A DNA stretch of 64,000 nucleotides from Annona cherimola. Taxonomy: Eukaryota > Streptophyta > Magnoliopsida > Magnoliales > Annonaceae. The position numbers and the translations under genes are program-made. Shown one piece after another: positions 10,520-21,983 of the stretch. The stretch is from NCBI GenBank assembly GCA_030490835.1, contig CM059975.1:35620133-35684132 (forward strand), read 5' to 3'. Numbering within the stretch: position 1 is the stretch's first letter; every line of letters starts with the position of its first letter. A model generated the notes under the pieces. The model saw nothing but the letters and a program-made list of their open reading frames with translations, was not told the origin of the DNA and did not search any database.

Positions 10520-12362
10520 TTAATTACTTTCTTATGCGAAGAAATTTTTTAGAGGGAAGTTATTTGGTAAAAATATGTGCTAAGTGATCTTTTGTGGTAA
10601 TAAATTCAATAAAAATTTCTTTAAGGGATACATGGTCCTTGAGAAAATGATGCCTTACTTCAATGTGTTTAGTGTGTGAATGTTGTACATGATTTTTAGA
10701 CTAATTTATTGCACTTGTTTTGTTAGATCTGATTGGAACATTTGTATATGACAACTCATAATCACACAATTATTTTTATCCACAAAAGTCTAGCACAACA
10801 ATTGACACATGCAATATATTCGACCTCTGTTGTTAATAATGCAACCAAACTTTGTTTCTTAGAGTACCAAAATATAATCATACTACTAAGTAATTGACAA
10901 GTACCACTTGTACATTTTCTATCCACTTTATAACTTGTAAAAACAGTGTTTGAATTTCTAATCAAGAAAAAGTAAATTCTCTAGGGTGCCAAATGCCTAA
11001 AGTAGGTGTATCAACAAGATATTTAAATATTCATTTAACATTACTCATGTGTGATTCCCTTGGATTTGATTAAAAAAGTGCACACATACAAACACTAAAT
11101 AAAATATAAGGTTCACTGGTAATTAAATACAAAAGTGAACCGATCATGCTTCTATATAACTTTTGATCTATTGACTTACAGGGTGTGTTTGTTTGGGGCC
11201 AAAACTTGTCAATTAAAACTTTTCAATACAAAACTTTTCACTCTTCATAACTACTCTATTTTTTAATTATTTTTTCACATTTTTCTATACAAACTACCCT
11301 ACTTTTCAATCATTTCTACACAACTACCCATACAACTAACCTATCTATTTTAACTTTATTCTCTTTACTCCTCATCATTACCCCTATTATATCACATCAT
11401 TTTCTATCAATTTGACAACTTCTAACTCTAAAACTTTTCATCAAAAGTTTTACCTCCAACCAAACACACCCTTGATTTATCATTATTCATTTTGATGCCT
11501 GTACTTATGGGGGTTGACATATGCTTTACGTTTTTTATTTTGAACTTGTTCAACATTTCTTTGACATATTTTATTTAAGAGATAAAAATACCTTATTTTA
11601 TTTATTTTACTTGAAATCCTAGAAAGAAGATAAGCACACTTATCATGCTTATTTTGAACTCACTTTTCATCAATTTTTCAAAATCCTTGTAATACAACTC
11701 ATTACTATACCCAAAAATAATATCATCCACATAAATCTAAACAATCAAAACATTTTTGTGAATATTTTTGGTATATAAAGTAGTATCAATCTTGCCTCTT
11801 TTGAATTTTTTTATCTACAAAAACTCACTAAGTCTATCATTCCAGGTTCTTTGAGCTTATCTTAATCCATAGAGAGCTTTCGATAGTTTAAACACATAAT
11901 CAGGGTTTTAATGGTCTTCAAAACATGTTGACTATTTGACATAAACTTCTTCATTTATCAAACTATTCAAGCATATACTTTTACATCCATTCAAAAAAGT
12001 TTAAACTTTCTAAATGATGCAAATGCAAGTAACATTGTAATGACTTCAATTCTAGCTACAGGTGCAAAAATCTTATCGAAATCAATACACTCTTCTTGAG
12101 AGTAATGTTGTGCAACTAGATGTGCTTTATTTCTAACAATGATTCCAGACTCGTCGAGTTTGTTTCTAAAAATTCATTTTGTACCAATAACTGGATGATC
12201 ATCAAGTTTAGGCACAAATGTTTACGCATTATTTCTTTTAAATTGATCTAGTTCTTCTTGTATAGCAATTATCCAATTTTCATCAGATATTGCTTTGTTG
12301 ACTTTTTAAAGTTCAATATGAAAAATAAAAGCATAATGACTCAAGATATTTTGAAGTAAACT
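10520..12362 (-). pseudogene. Copia RT-RNase H pseudogene (family B)
   Basis: RT copies element RNA into cDNA and RNase H removes the RNA strand. The minus strand shows the RNase H C-terminal motif HHFLKDHV near 10640-10660, then 'YKVDRKCTSGTC' and 'TEVEYIA' (10800-10930), and the RT catalytic IYVDDIIF at about 11712-11736 with a TAG just before it. Near 12170 the thumb-proximal 'NKLDESGI' region can still be recognised in pieces. Many stops and shifts are present, and a 291-bp MITE lies at 11181-11471. It is clearly dead. Identification rests on motif order and on the better preserved copy at 21984-23808. Confidence 0.75.
11181..11471. mobile_element. Tourist-like MITE, copy 1
   Basis: A 291-bp insert in the RT pseudogene with terminal inverted repeats GGGTGTGTTTG and CCAAACACACCC, AT-rich inside and without an ORF. 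Two related copies (51825-52110, 59387-59646) have TWA target duplications, which points to PIF/Harbinger mobilisation. Here the flanks (aca/ttg) no longer match. Confidence 0.75.
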
Positions 12363-12417
12363 TTGGATTTTGACGTTGTCATAAACATCCCAAATAACCT
12401 AATTAAATGGATGGTTC

Positions 12418-13800
12418 TTATGCACACAAATTTTGAGGTTTTCCAAGAACATCACATGCATACCATTTCTTTATCTGCCAATGCTTTTTGTATTCAAAAA
12501 TATTTTCTTCTTCATCTGAAAAATCAACCTTCTCAGAAGGTGACATGTATTGACTCTTCAACTGTATAAGTTCTTTTATTATAGACTCGGTATGCTTTGT
12601 TGGAAGAAGAATAATCTGGAAAATACCTTCATCACTTTTATTATTAAATTTACTAAAGTCATCTTTTTCATTATTTAATAAAAAGTATTTACAACCAAAA
12701 GTATCAAAATATGCAATGTTTGATTTTTTATCATTCCACAACTATGGATTTTTATTTAGTATTAGATGAATATAAACACAATTTATGATAAAACATGTAG
12801 TGTTTATTGTTTTAGCCCAATAACTATATGGTAAATCAACATCAATCAACATTGTTGTAACTATTTCAATCAATGTTCCATTCTTTCGCTCAACAAATCC
12901 ATTTTGTTGTGATGTTCTTGGAGCTAAAAAGTTATGACTTATTCCAAAATGATCACAAAATTCTGCAAAATATTGATTGTCAAATTTTCTTCCATAATTA
13001 CTTCGAATCGCAAATACTTTCAATCCATGTTCAGTTTGAATTTTACGATAAAATTTTTAAAATAAATTAAAATATTCGTCCTTGCTTTCTAAGAACAATG
13101 CCTATGTATATTTTAAAAAATCATCAACAATAACATAAGCATAATGTTTTTTAGCCAAACTTCTAGTTCATGTAGGTCTAAATAAATCTATATGCGGTAA
13201 CTATAGAGGTTCTGTTATTGACATAATATTTTTTTTATTTGAAAGAGACTTTTTGTTTGCCAAATTGACGAATATCATAAATATATTTTAAATTAATTTT
13301 TGAGTTTGATAAACTATCAACAAGATTAAACTTTTACTGTTTCTTTAATAATGATGGTTTGCATGTCCTAATCTTCAATGTCAAATTAGAATCTCATTAT
13401 CTACTGTAGATAAGCATTTTATATGGTATTTACTAAGATTTAGAATGTACTCATTTCCATTCCTTTTTTCACAACAAATATTATTGCCTACATTATCACA
13501 AACTATACACATGTTAGACTTAAACACAACTTCAAGGCCTTTATCAAAGAATTGACTAATGCTTAAAATATTTAGTTTAAGCCCTTCTACATAAAACACA
13601 TAATTTATTTTAATACCTTTGTAATTTATCATGCTTGTACCTCTGATGAAACATTTATTATAGTCTTTGAAAGTAACATTATCTTTATTTTGCATTTTTA
13701 AAAATTTGAATGCATATTTATTTCCAGTCATATGATGTGAATAACCACTATCTATATGCCATTTTATTTAGCAAGTTGACTTCATGCATTCTTGTAAAAC
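12418..13800 (-). pseudogene. Copia protease-integrase pseudogene (family B)
   Basis: Integrase inserts the cDNA and protease cuts the polyprotein. On the minus strand the protease motif reads HIDSGYSHHMTG near 13725-13760 (usually DSGCSRHMTG). The pre-integrase region follows at 13381-13731 ('GLKLNILSISQF'). The integrase core has 'HIDLFRPT' and 'VIVDDF' near 13110-13200, then 'IRSNYGRKFDNQYF' and 'TSQQNGFVERKNGT' at 12742-13023. The aspartate of the usual IRSD motif is Asn, so one catalytic residue is lost in addition to the stops. Residues 12418-12741 carry the 'FGCKYFLLNNEKDD' part that follows integrase. Confidence 0.78.
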
Positions 13801-13814
13801 AAACAAATCCTTTA

Positions 13815-15135
13815 CTATTTTGGTACCTATTTCATGGGTCTATACTGGTCAATGTCAATATTATGCATTTCAGGTTTTCAAACTCGTTTTGCTCCAAACA
13901 TCTGCAATTATCTTACTGGGCAATTATATGAAAAATATCAAAAATTATAAAAAAATTGCAAATCCCATTTTGATTTCTATTATAAAATAATTTATTTTCT
14001 TTTATTTAATTTTCAAAATTTCATTTTCCTCAGCAAGAGATTTTATTTGCATTTGCAAATTCATATTTTTCTTTTTTAAATCTCAGATCAGTTTTTAATT
14101 TTATATATTTATCTGATAAGGTATTTGCAAACTAATTCAACATATTCTTGTTCCATTTGATCGGAAGGATAACTTATCTCAGAATGTTGAGATTCATCTT
14201 CATGATCTGTCATAAATCTTCAATGTAATGCAAGATTAATTTGATCATTATCAGATCTTGAAGTGACTAATAGTGAAGTATCACTATCACACGATGCCCC
14301 ATAGCTTTGATTTTTTCTTTTGTTGAAATTTTTCTTTTCAATAAGGGATGGACATGTGTTCCTAAGATGTCCAAAATCTTAATAGTTATGATATCTTACT
14401 TTGTCTCCTTTTTTCTCAAAATCTTTTCTTTGGTTCCTCTATTCTCTTTTCTTTTCAAGTCATTACTGCATCCTTCTAGCAATTGCATTCCTATTGCTTG
14501 TTGTTTTCTCAATTTCGAGTGATGAATCGACTTATCTTCTTTATTAACATAACCATGTCTTTATCTTCATCACCTGCATTATCATTAGAATGATCAGAAA
14601 AAACTTTTAGACCAATTACCTTTTTACCTTTTGGATCATTATTATTATTTTTCTTTATAATGATCTCATGTGTCATAAGGGAGCCTATTAATTGATCTAT
14701 AGACATGGTTATTAAATTTTGGGCTTTTCTATGGTTATAAGCTTTCTAGTCTAAGAAGGAAGTGATCTTAATATCTTCTTACTTGTTCCTTTGTCTTAAT
14801 AGACTTACCAAGTGCTTTTAAGGCATTAATTATGTTGGTGTATCTACAAAACATTTCAGAATTAGATTCATTAAATTTTATAATAAAAAGTTCATAGTCA
14901 TGGATCAACATATTTATTTTGGACTCGTTAACTTGGGAAGTATCTTCATGTGTTACCAAGAGTGTATCCCAAACCTCTTTGGTTGTGGCACAAGCAGATA
15001 TCCTAGCCCATGATAAAGTTCTTCATTCTACATTTCCTATATCCATAATTTGTGCCATCAAAATATGGTGGTATGGTTATGAATGACCATTAACATATCA
15101 AATATCCACTTTCTTCTTAGTTGTATGATTTCTTT
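13815..15135 (-). pseudogene. Copia gag pseudogene (family B)
   Basis: The minus strand aligns along its length with the gag at 62311-63735. The start codon is ATA in place of ATG near 15133. The UBN2-type region is open at 14768-14959 ('SKINMLIHDYELF', 'IINALKALGKSI') and 14509-14706 ('MSIDQLIGSLMTHEIIIKK'). The zinc knuckle near 14340-14400 reads YHNY-stop-DFGHLRNTCPS, so its first Cys residues are lost. The gag end has the conserved GPMK-VPK motif at about 13825-13855, followed by TAG TAA. It is non-functional. Confidence 0.78.
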
Positions 15136-15149
15136 GGATTAATTCAAAG

Positions 15150-15166
15150 ACTGTTCTGATATCAAA
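15150..15166 (-). promoter_or_regulatory. Degenerate primer-binding site (family B)
   Basis: The minus strand reads 'tgatatcagaacag', between the LTR stub and the gag start, where TGGTATCAGAGC is expected. Position is accurate to a few bases. Confidence 0.5.
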
Positions 15167-15240
15167 AAACTATAACTCAACAAAACATTAAAAATTTTAA
15201 TCTGTCTATCATCAAAACACTATAACTGAACAATTTGCTT

Positions 15241-18200
15241 CTTACTGGAAGTAAAATATACATTTATAATTTCTAAACACATTAATAAAGCCTCAACAGG
15301 TCATAAATCCATAAACCATAGTAGATTATATAATACATCTCATTGCTCAAAATAGTTTATGCACACTCCTACATTTTTCATCTTAGTAACGCATCAATCT
15401 CAAAAATTACAATTTAGAACTATACAACCCATGCCTACCATAATCTGCCTTACCTAAGAATCAACATAACCAAGATCACAGCTAGGTACTTATAGTGCCA
15501 GTCCTATTAGAAATATTAAAAATAAACATATGAGTTGGGCAAACTTAGTAAGTTTGTGCATCGATAAAAACAAGAATAAACTCGTGTAAAACCATTATAT
15601 GTCGTATCGTGATATGCAATGAAAATATTGAATTCTCACTAACTCCACACCATCATGTTATGCCATGTCAAAGTGTAAATGCAACTAAACCAACCTCATG
15701 TCTATTAAGGGTCATGAGTAACCCTATACTCATATCAATAAGAGGTCATGTATAACCCTATGCAAACTATGTATGTGCATAACTTATGTCATATGCATCA
15801 TGCTCATGCACATCAACCTCACAAGAAATAACCCAACATATAACCAAAACAACCAAATTATTTATTAAGGGCGTAGCCTCAAATTGATAAAATCAATACA
15901 CGACATGCACAATCCATCATAAAGATAACCCAAAATCTATCCAAATATAACCATAACAAGGCATGAGCCCTTACTTAGTTTTCTCAACCTTAGCTTCAAA
16001 CTAAGTTATGCTAAAAACTATCTTCATTCATTTTGAACACATTACCAATTCATTCTCTCCTCAACATGTGAGTTCTACAATTCAACATCAATCTTATATA
16101 ATCGCAAGTAGTTAAGTTCAAATATTCATTTCAAAATATACAACTCATGAACATCAAGCTCATCATATGTTCATTTTACATAATTCATCATCCATATGAC
16201 ATCGAGAATTTAAGATACATTATTTATCCCATTAAGGCCCTACACCTTTGTTTGCGCACGATTTCTACACATTAAATTTTTTTTAGGCATTTCATCAAAT
16301 ACATCATAGGCGACAATTAGAAACCTTATAAATTATATGCCAAATCATTTAAACTCAACCAAACACATTCAATTATCATGAACAATCATCTCCACATCAC
16401 CAATTTCATGGGTTTCTAATAATTAAATCTCTACACTTCCAACTTCTTCCTACAACCTAATCGCTCAAAATAATTCAAACCAAGAGATGATTTCACAAAA
16501 CCATGTCAAAACACATAATTAAGTCATTTTCAATGAAGGACCTTGCCCTAAACCATAAAAATCAATATGTAATATGAAAATTCTAAATTCTAAATCAACT
16601 TGATCCACCCAACACACATGAACCAAGATCTTTTATAAGAACATCTTAGTCTCAACAACTCTAACTTCAAACTCAGTTATGCAAGAATTTAACTCCCCTC
16701 ATCCATACTTACATCATTCATCTATTCCAAGTTACCATCACCCATCCAAAGTACAAGAGTGTACATCATTCTAGTATCCATTCAATCACAATTGAAGCAA
16801 GTGAATTTAATATCTCTTACAATTAATATACCGTAATACTCCTCCGTATCAAACTATCACAAGTTTCATTCCACACCATTTAGAACCCAATATGATTCAA
16901 CCACAGTAAATGATTTATTCATTTCACCAAGAAACCATATTAGCACTCATATTATAAAACTAGTTTCACTTAGGCATTTTATCAAACACAACATGAGCAA
17001 TAGAAAAGAAATAGAAATTTTAAGCAACTTCATAGGCGTCCATTCATTCATATCAAACTCATGTAAAACCACTCCTACTTATTTCTGTCCATCATTCACA
17101 TGCTTTTCAATAAGATTTTTCATTGTAAAAAAAATACTAGATTCTCTATACAATAATAGTCCTTTAAAAAGATGTCAAACCATAAAATCAAGACTGTCTA
17201 TGAAATATATTCAAAAATATTATTCTCAACTCAAAACCAAGGTTTGGCGGAAGAAAATCAACCTATGTATACATTGAGGATACTAAATATCCATTTATGC
17301 ACAAATTCAATGAATCATACCCTTCATTGGCATTTTATCGAGCATTTAATACACATAATTCAAAAATCATAACAAACCATTACAAAACTCAAGTATTTCA
17401 CCTCAAACATTGGTGTAAAAATTCATTTCTAAATTCTTTGATCCATGGGTTCCAACTAAAACTACTAATTCTCAACAAAATTCAAACACAACCCAAAACT
17501 TTTAAAATTCCAAAACATATAATACAAGAGCGGTGCTTATATGCAATGGTTAAACAAGTCATTTACAAGCCAAATCTATGATTTATTTGAAAGGAAGAGG
17601 ACCTACTTACCTTTAATGAAGTCTCTTGGCAAAATGCTCTATACTTTAGTTGTCTAGTTAAGCTCCATCTTATCTATGTATGTATATATACATGACTCAA
17701 CACATGGGTGCATTACCCATACGTCAAGTCTACTTCAACTAACTTATATATAAGTTCACTCTTTATAAATTCATTATCCTAACATGTTACATGAATAGTT
17801 AAAGTTTTACATTTTCATTTTCATTTTCATTGAAAAATACATTTGGTGACTTCTCTTATGCATTTCATTAAACATTTGATGGGCGTTATTTAAAAATCAT
17901 TGAAATCTTAAATGGAATCGAAAGATTAACCCAATACATTCAAAATAGGTTAACAAGTACTTCTACACCATTCATTTTAGGGATTTCCATCAAAATCCTC
18001 AATTTTCAACAAATCCCAATCCCTACAATACTCTTGAATGAATAAAAATCATGAAAATCATCAACCATATATATAATAATTATATAGAAAGGTTAAACAA
18101 CACATTTGCACCTTGAATATATAATTTATTCAAAGAGAAAACAAGTCACTTCCTTGGAATCTGATTTTCCTCAAATTTCTTCCAAAACCCTCTTGAACCC

Positions 18201-18850
18201 TTATTTCTCTCTTGATGCTTGAAGCTCTTTGATGCCCAATAATAATTTTGAAAAGCTTTAGAAAAAAATAAGTTAATCCCTTTCAAGATCTCCCTAAAAT
18301 CCCACCCCCTATCCTTCTTCCTCTTCTCCTCTCTTCTCTTCTCCCATTTCCTGTTTCTATTTTTTTAAAACTATGGGCTCAAGAGAGGGAGAGGACGAGT
18401 AGAAAAAATGGACTCAATAGTCGAAAGAAATTACATTATGCTATTGACTTATTATATTTTACTATTTTATCAATAATTTTTCTTGAAAACTTTGATTAAC
18501 AAATCGTTTGTTGAGTTAGATTCTAGACTCCGAAACGAATCTATTGACATATGGTAGGCCTCCTAACTCCAAAAGCATAAATTATGGTACTCAATCGAAG
18601 TTTAGCCAACTTTGAATTTTCTTATAAATATTCTAAATAAATTAAATTTTCACTTTTCCACCTCAAAATCATTTCAATTTTTTTTTGTGACATATTAAAA
18701 TCATATTAATATTTAACACTATATTTGAGCACTAAATTTGCTCATTCAGTGATATTTGATAATTCAAATTTTAATCTATTTCTTATCCAAATTTTATAAA
18801 ATGCAAATAAAATAAAATAAAATAAAGACTCTGGGTCTCATAGAAAACAA
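15241..18850. other. Long gene-free stretch, probably LTR-like repeat DNA
   Basis: About 3.6 kb with no believable gene: small open frames at 16993-17581 have no domain and biased composition. There is a C/T-rich block at 18290-18350 ('cttcttcctcttctcctc') and a short 'aataa' repeat at 18805-18830. The repeated 'gggtcatg...aaccctat' phrases at 15707-15760 look like retrotransposon leader or LTR DNA read in reverse, but no LTR end or TSD could be set. Confidence 0.4.
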
Positions 18851-19029
18851 ACACAAACTACATGGGTAAGAAGACCCACTTCGTGAACACTTAATACTTG
18901 GAATGTTCCAAAAAGTATTCATAATGCATGTAATTTTTGAAGTAAATTTAGCCAAAAATTTTAACAATATAGAGTCAAGAAATTGCATGAAAGAGAAGGT
19001 AAATTAATTTGGATGTTAAAGGGCCTAGC

Positions 19030-19365
19030 ATATGTACCACCTCAACAAAATAGAATTGCAAAATTCATATAGTAACACGTTTTGACCCAAGAGATAGGTA
19101 TCAAAAGGATGAGAAAAGTTTGAATTATTTTGTAGGTGCGTCTCAAGGCTAAGCCGAATAACATATAGTTCATGGACAATGGCTGCTTAAGACGTATGAT
19201 GGGAAACAAAGCTCTCTTCAATAACCTAAGACCATATAATAGAAAAACTTTTGCATTTGGCAACAATAAAAAGGATAAAATATGTGATAACGGTAACATT
19301 TATATCATTACACATGCTTGCATTGAAGAGGTATTATTCATAGCATGTCTCAAATACAATTAGAT
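19030..19365 (+). pseudogene. Fragment of Copia gag end and protease
   Basis: An orphan piece of family A. The gag end reads 'WVSKG' with TGA directly after it, as in the other copies. Then the pol frame gives 'RLKAKPNNI', 'FMDNGCLRRMMG' (a decayed protease active site, Ser to Asn at the DSG) and 'FGNNKKDKICDNG'. It ends abruptly near 19365, just before duplicated host sequence. A TAG interrupts the Trp before 'FMD'. Confidence 0.75.
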
Positions 19366-19396
19366 GAGCATTTGCGGTGGCATGTATTTTTGCGGT

Positions 19397-19847
19397 TATT
19401 CCTTAAAAGTTTACATATTTGCCCTCTCTACAAGTATGCATTTTTGCCAGTGTGTCCCTTAACATTGTAATGACTCATATAAAATAATTTTTTTTTCAAA
19501 TAATTAATGATTATAACCCACCTTATGTATCCCTCATGTGTGGGGGACAACTACACATCAAGTCACCTTATTTAAATGTTAGGTACTCAATGTTATCTAC
19601 TGGCTATTGGTTGATAAAAGAGGATGGCGAGAAAGATTGCAAGAATGCATGGAAAGAAGGGTGTTATGATTATTAGAAGTTGGATGAAATTGTTAAACGA
19701 AGGAAGAAACTGTCGAGGATAGTTTTGTTATGCACGCATATCGAGGTTGGCCTTTTTCATATTCTAAATCTCGTGGTTTACACACTTTAAATCTATATAC
19801 AAGTTGTTCATGAATTTTCTAATATAGATAGTTGCTAGAGTATTCTT
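19397..19847. repeat. Segmental duplication copy 1, block b
   Basis: Matches about 54168-54624: 'ccttaaaagttta', 'gcatttttgc', 'ttaatgattataacccacct', 'tgtggggga/aacaa', 'tggctattgg', and a final 'atagttgctaga'. The match stops at TTCTT (19843-19847), the target duplication of the Copia element, and resumes at 28638. Confidence 0.85.
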
Positions 19848-21552
19848 TGTTGGTCCCGAGTTAATGGAAAAACTCAAGAGGGAAGGGGTGAATTGGGTTC
19901 TTATAAAATTCTTTGGTTAATTAAAAACTTAACCCCTTGAAAGTTTAATCCCCTTGATTGATGAAATGAAATGAAAAGCAATATAATGTAGAGAGCAGAA
20001 ATATAAATCAAGCACACAAGATTTTTATAGTGATTCGGGCAACCTCCCTACTCCACTCTTCCAAGATCACACTCCTTGTGACTTGGGTTCCACTATTGTA
20101 TTTCTCAAATACAATTAGAGCCACTGCTCTCTTCTAGATTCCAGCTCTAGGGGGCTTCAACAAATCTCAGCACAAGTAGGTGATGAGTTCCACTCCAATC
20201 ACACACTACTTTGCTTACACTTGATCTTAGTTCCTCAAACTAAATCAAGTTTAATACAACCAAATGAAATAACAAAGGAATCTACACGTTACAGTTGTGT
20301 AGAAGCAGTTTGGCGCAGAGAAGAACTCGTAGAATTGGCTTTGAAGATTCAGAAGTTGAGCTCTAGTAGTTTGAAGCAAAGTTCTTCTTCTTTGGATTGA
20401 CTTGATCTCTTTAATGCTCTTGAAGATGGGAGTTATGCACACTTAATGATTTCCAGCTGCTTCCCTCGTTCACATTGAATGCCTTTTATAATTATGGAGG
20501 GAATCCGAACGTTTGAAGGTAGGTGGCGCGCATTTAATGCGTCAACGTTCGAATATTTTCCGACCGTTACGACCCAAGTCGCAGGTGGAGTCGACTTTGG
20601 GTGCGAATTCGCCCAAGTCGCAGATGGAGTCTACTTCGGGTGCGATTTCGCCTGTCCGTAGCAACTTCAAGTTCCTTGCTGGGTCGACTTGGTCATCGAC
20701 TTGACCCAAGTCGCAGGTGGAGTCAACTTCGGTATGCGACTTCACCTCGTCAGTTAACTTGACGAACTTGAAAAACTTCGGGATGCTTTTTGTTTTGCTT
20801 AGGCTTCTCCATGCCTTTAGTTCTTTTGCATTTTTCATTTCTTTTTGAATCATTTTCTTCATTTTAGCTTGCTTTCATTAGCTCCATGTTTTGCAAGCCT
20901 TTGAACCCATATGGTCTTGAATCAATAATCTTGAATAACTTCTTGGTCAAGTTTATGCATCTTGCTTGGACTTGGATTAGTCTTCAAATGTTTCAGTTTG
21001 AGCATCTAGGTTGCCTTGATCTTCATCTTCATATAAGTTTGTCTTGAAAATAGTTAATCTCAGCTTGTCTTCTGAAATATCTCCTCTGCCCGATCGAAGT
21101 TGATGCCGGAGTCGACTTTGTATGCGACTTCACCTCAAGTCGCAAGTGGAGTCGACTTGGGGTGCGACTTCGGCACTTCGGGGTCTGGACTTCAACTCTG
21201 GAAGATTTTGTCATGTTAAAAGTCGATACTGGAGTCGACTTGGTCTGCGACTTCGACCCAAGTCGCATGCGAAGTCGACTTCGTTTGCGACTTCGGCAGT
21301 TCAGCTCTCCATTTTCAACTCTGGAAGGATTTGGCGCATTGAACTTGATGTTGGAGTCGACTTAGGGATCGACTTGGCCTTAAGTCGATGCCTGAGTCGA
21401 CTTGGGAATCGACTTATCCTTTCATGATCTATTTTCTTCAAATGTATGTCCCTTAAACACTTCCACAAACATGTTAGTAGCCAAGACTTGCTCAAATTGA
21501 TTTGTTAATCATCAAAACATAGATTTAGCTTATTTTCCACATATTTCCAACA
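19848..21552 (-). repeat. Family A 3' LTR
   Basis: 1705 bp. On the minus strand it starts TGTTGGAAATATG and ends GGGACCAACA. It contains a TATA-like TATAAAA (20484-20490, reverse) and a GTCGAC-core minisatellite at 20560-21420. It is longer than the 5' LTR partly because of an extra 39-bp repeat unit near 20600-20640 and 12 bp near 21380. Confidence 0.93.
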
Positions 21553-21553
21553 A

Positions 21554-21566
21554 TCTCCCCCTTTTT
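21554..21566 (-). promoter_or_regulatory. Polypurine tract, family A
   Basis: The minus strand has 'aaaaagggggaga' directly before the 3' LTR, the expected primer for plus-strand DNA synthesis. Confidence 0.85.
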
Positions 21567-21680
21567 GATGATTGACAAAACTGATTTGAGTGTATACCTT
21601 TCAGTTGCTTAAAAATATGCTAATTTTGCATTTTGAAAATTTATCATTCTTATGCAAACAGTCAAGTTTAAAACATTCAA

Positions 21681-21872
21681 CCAGAAAACTTTAAAAACTA
21701 TCATAAAGACTTAAACTCACAAACTATTTAGACTCAAATCCCGATCCATATCTCTTCTCCAACCAGAAAACTTTAAAAACTATCATAAAGACTTAAACTC
21801 ACAAACTATTTAGACTCAAATCCCGATCCAAAGACTTAAACTAACAAACTATTTAGACTCAAATCCCGATCC
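21681..21872. repeat. Tandem repeat of about 75 bp, 2.5 copies
   Basis: The block from 'ccagaaaactttaaaaac' to 'aaatcccgatcc' occurs at about 21681-21757 and 21759-21830, with a shortened third copy to 21872. It lies in the noncoding spacer between RNase H and the 3' LTR. Confidence 0.85.
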
Positions 21873-21983
21873 CGATCTCTTCTCCCCCTTTTTGTCAATG
21901 TATCAAAAATTAGAGATAGAGTGGGTAAAATTAGAGACATATGAGGTTGCTCCCCCTAAACAGGTGCTCCCCCTTAGTTTGTG

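Larger units (their letters stand above)
10520..15170 (-). mobile_element. Decayed Copia element, family B, minus strand
   Basis: Gag, protease, integrase, RT and RNase H remnants follow in Copia order on the minus strand, from about 15135 down to 10520. Gag closely resembles the plus-strand family B gag at 62311-63735 (shared 'DQLIGSLMTHEII' region). The LTR next to gag is reduced to under 100 bp (about 15170-15240 still matches the family B LTR start 'gttttgatgatagaca'), and no LTR is recognisable at the other end. A Tourist-like MITE has inserted in the RT region. It has no coding potential left. Confidence 0.8.

Noticed and set aside
16993..17581. Overlapping plus-strand open frames of 66-94 residues
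   Set aside because: Biased composition (Ser, Ile, Lys, His), no recognisable domain and no support from a related copy. Treated as chance frames in AT-rich repeat DNA.
20479..21495. Open frames on both strands in the LTRs, repeated at 27606-28580 and 37043-37995
   Set aside because: They are translations of the GTCGAC minisatellite (runs such as 'SRLRLRL' and 'VESTW'). They occur in every LTR copy on both strands and have no start context or domain.
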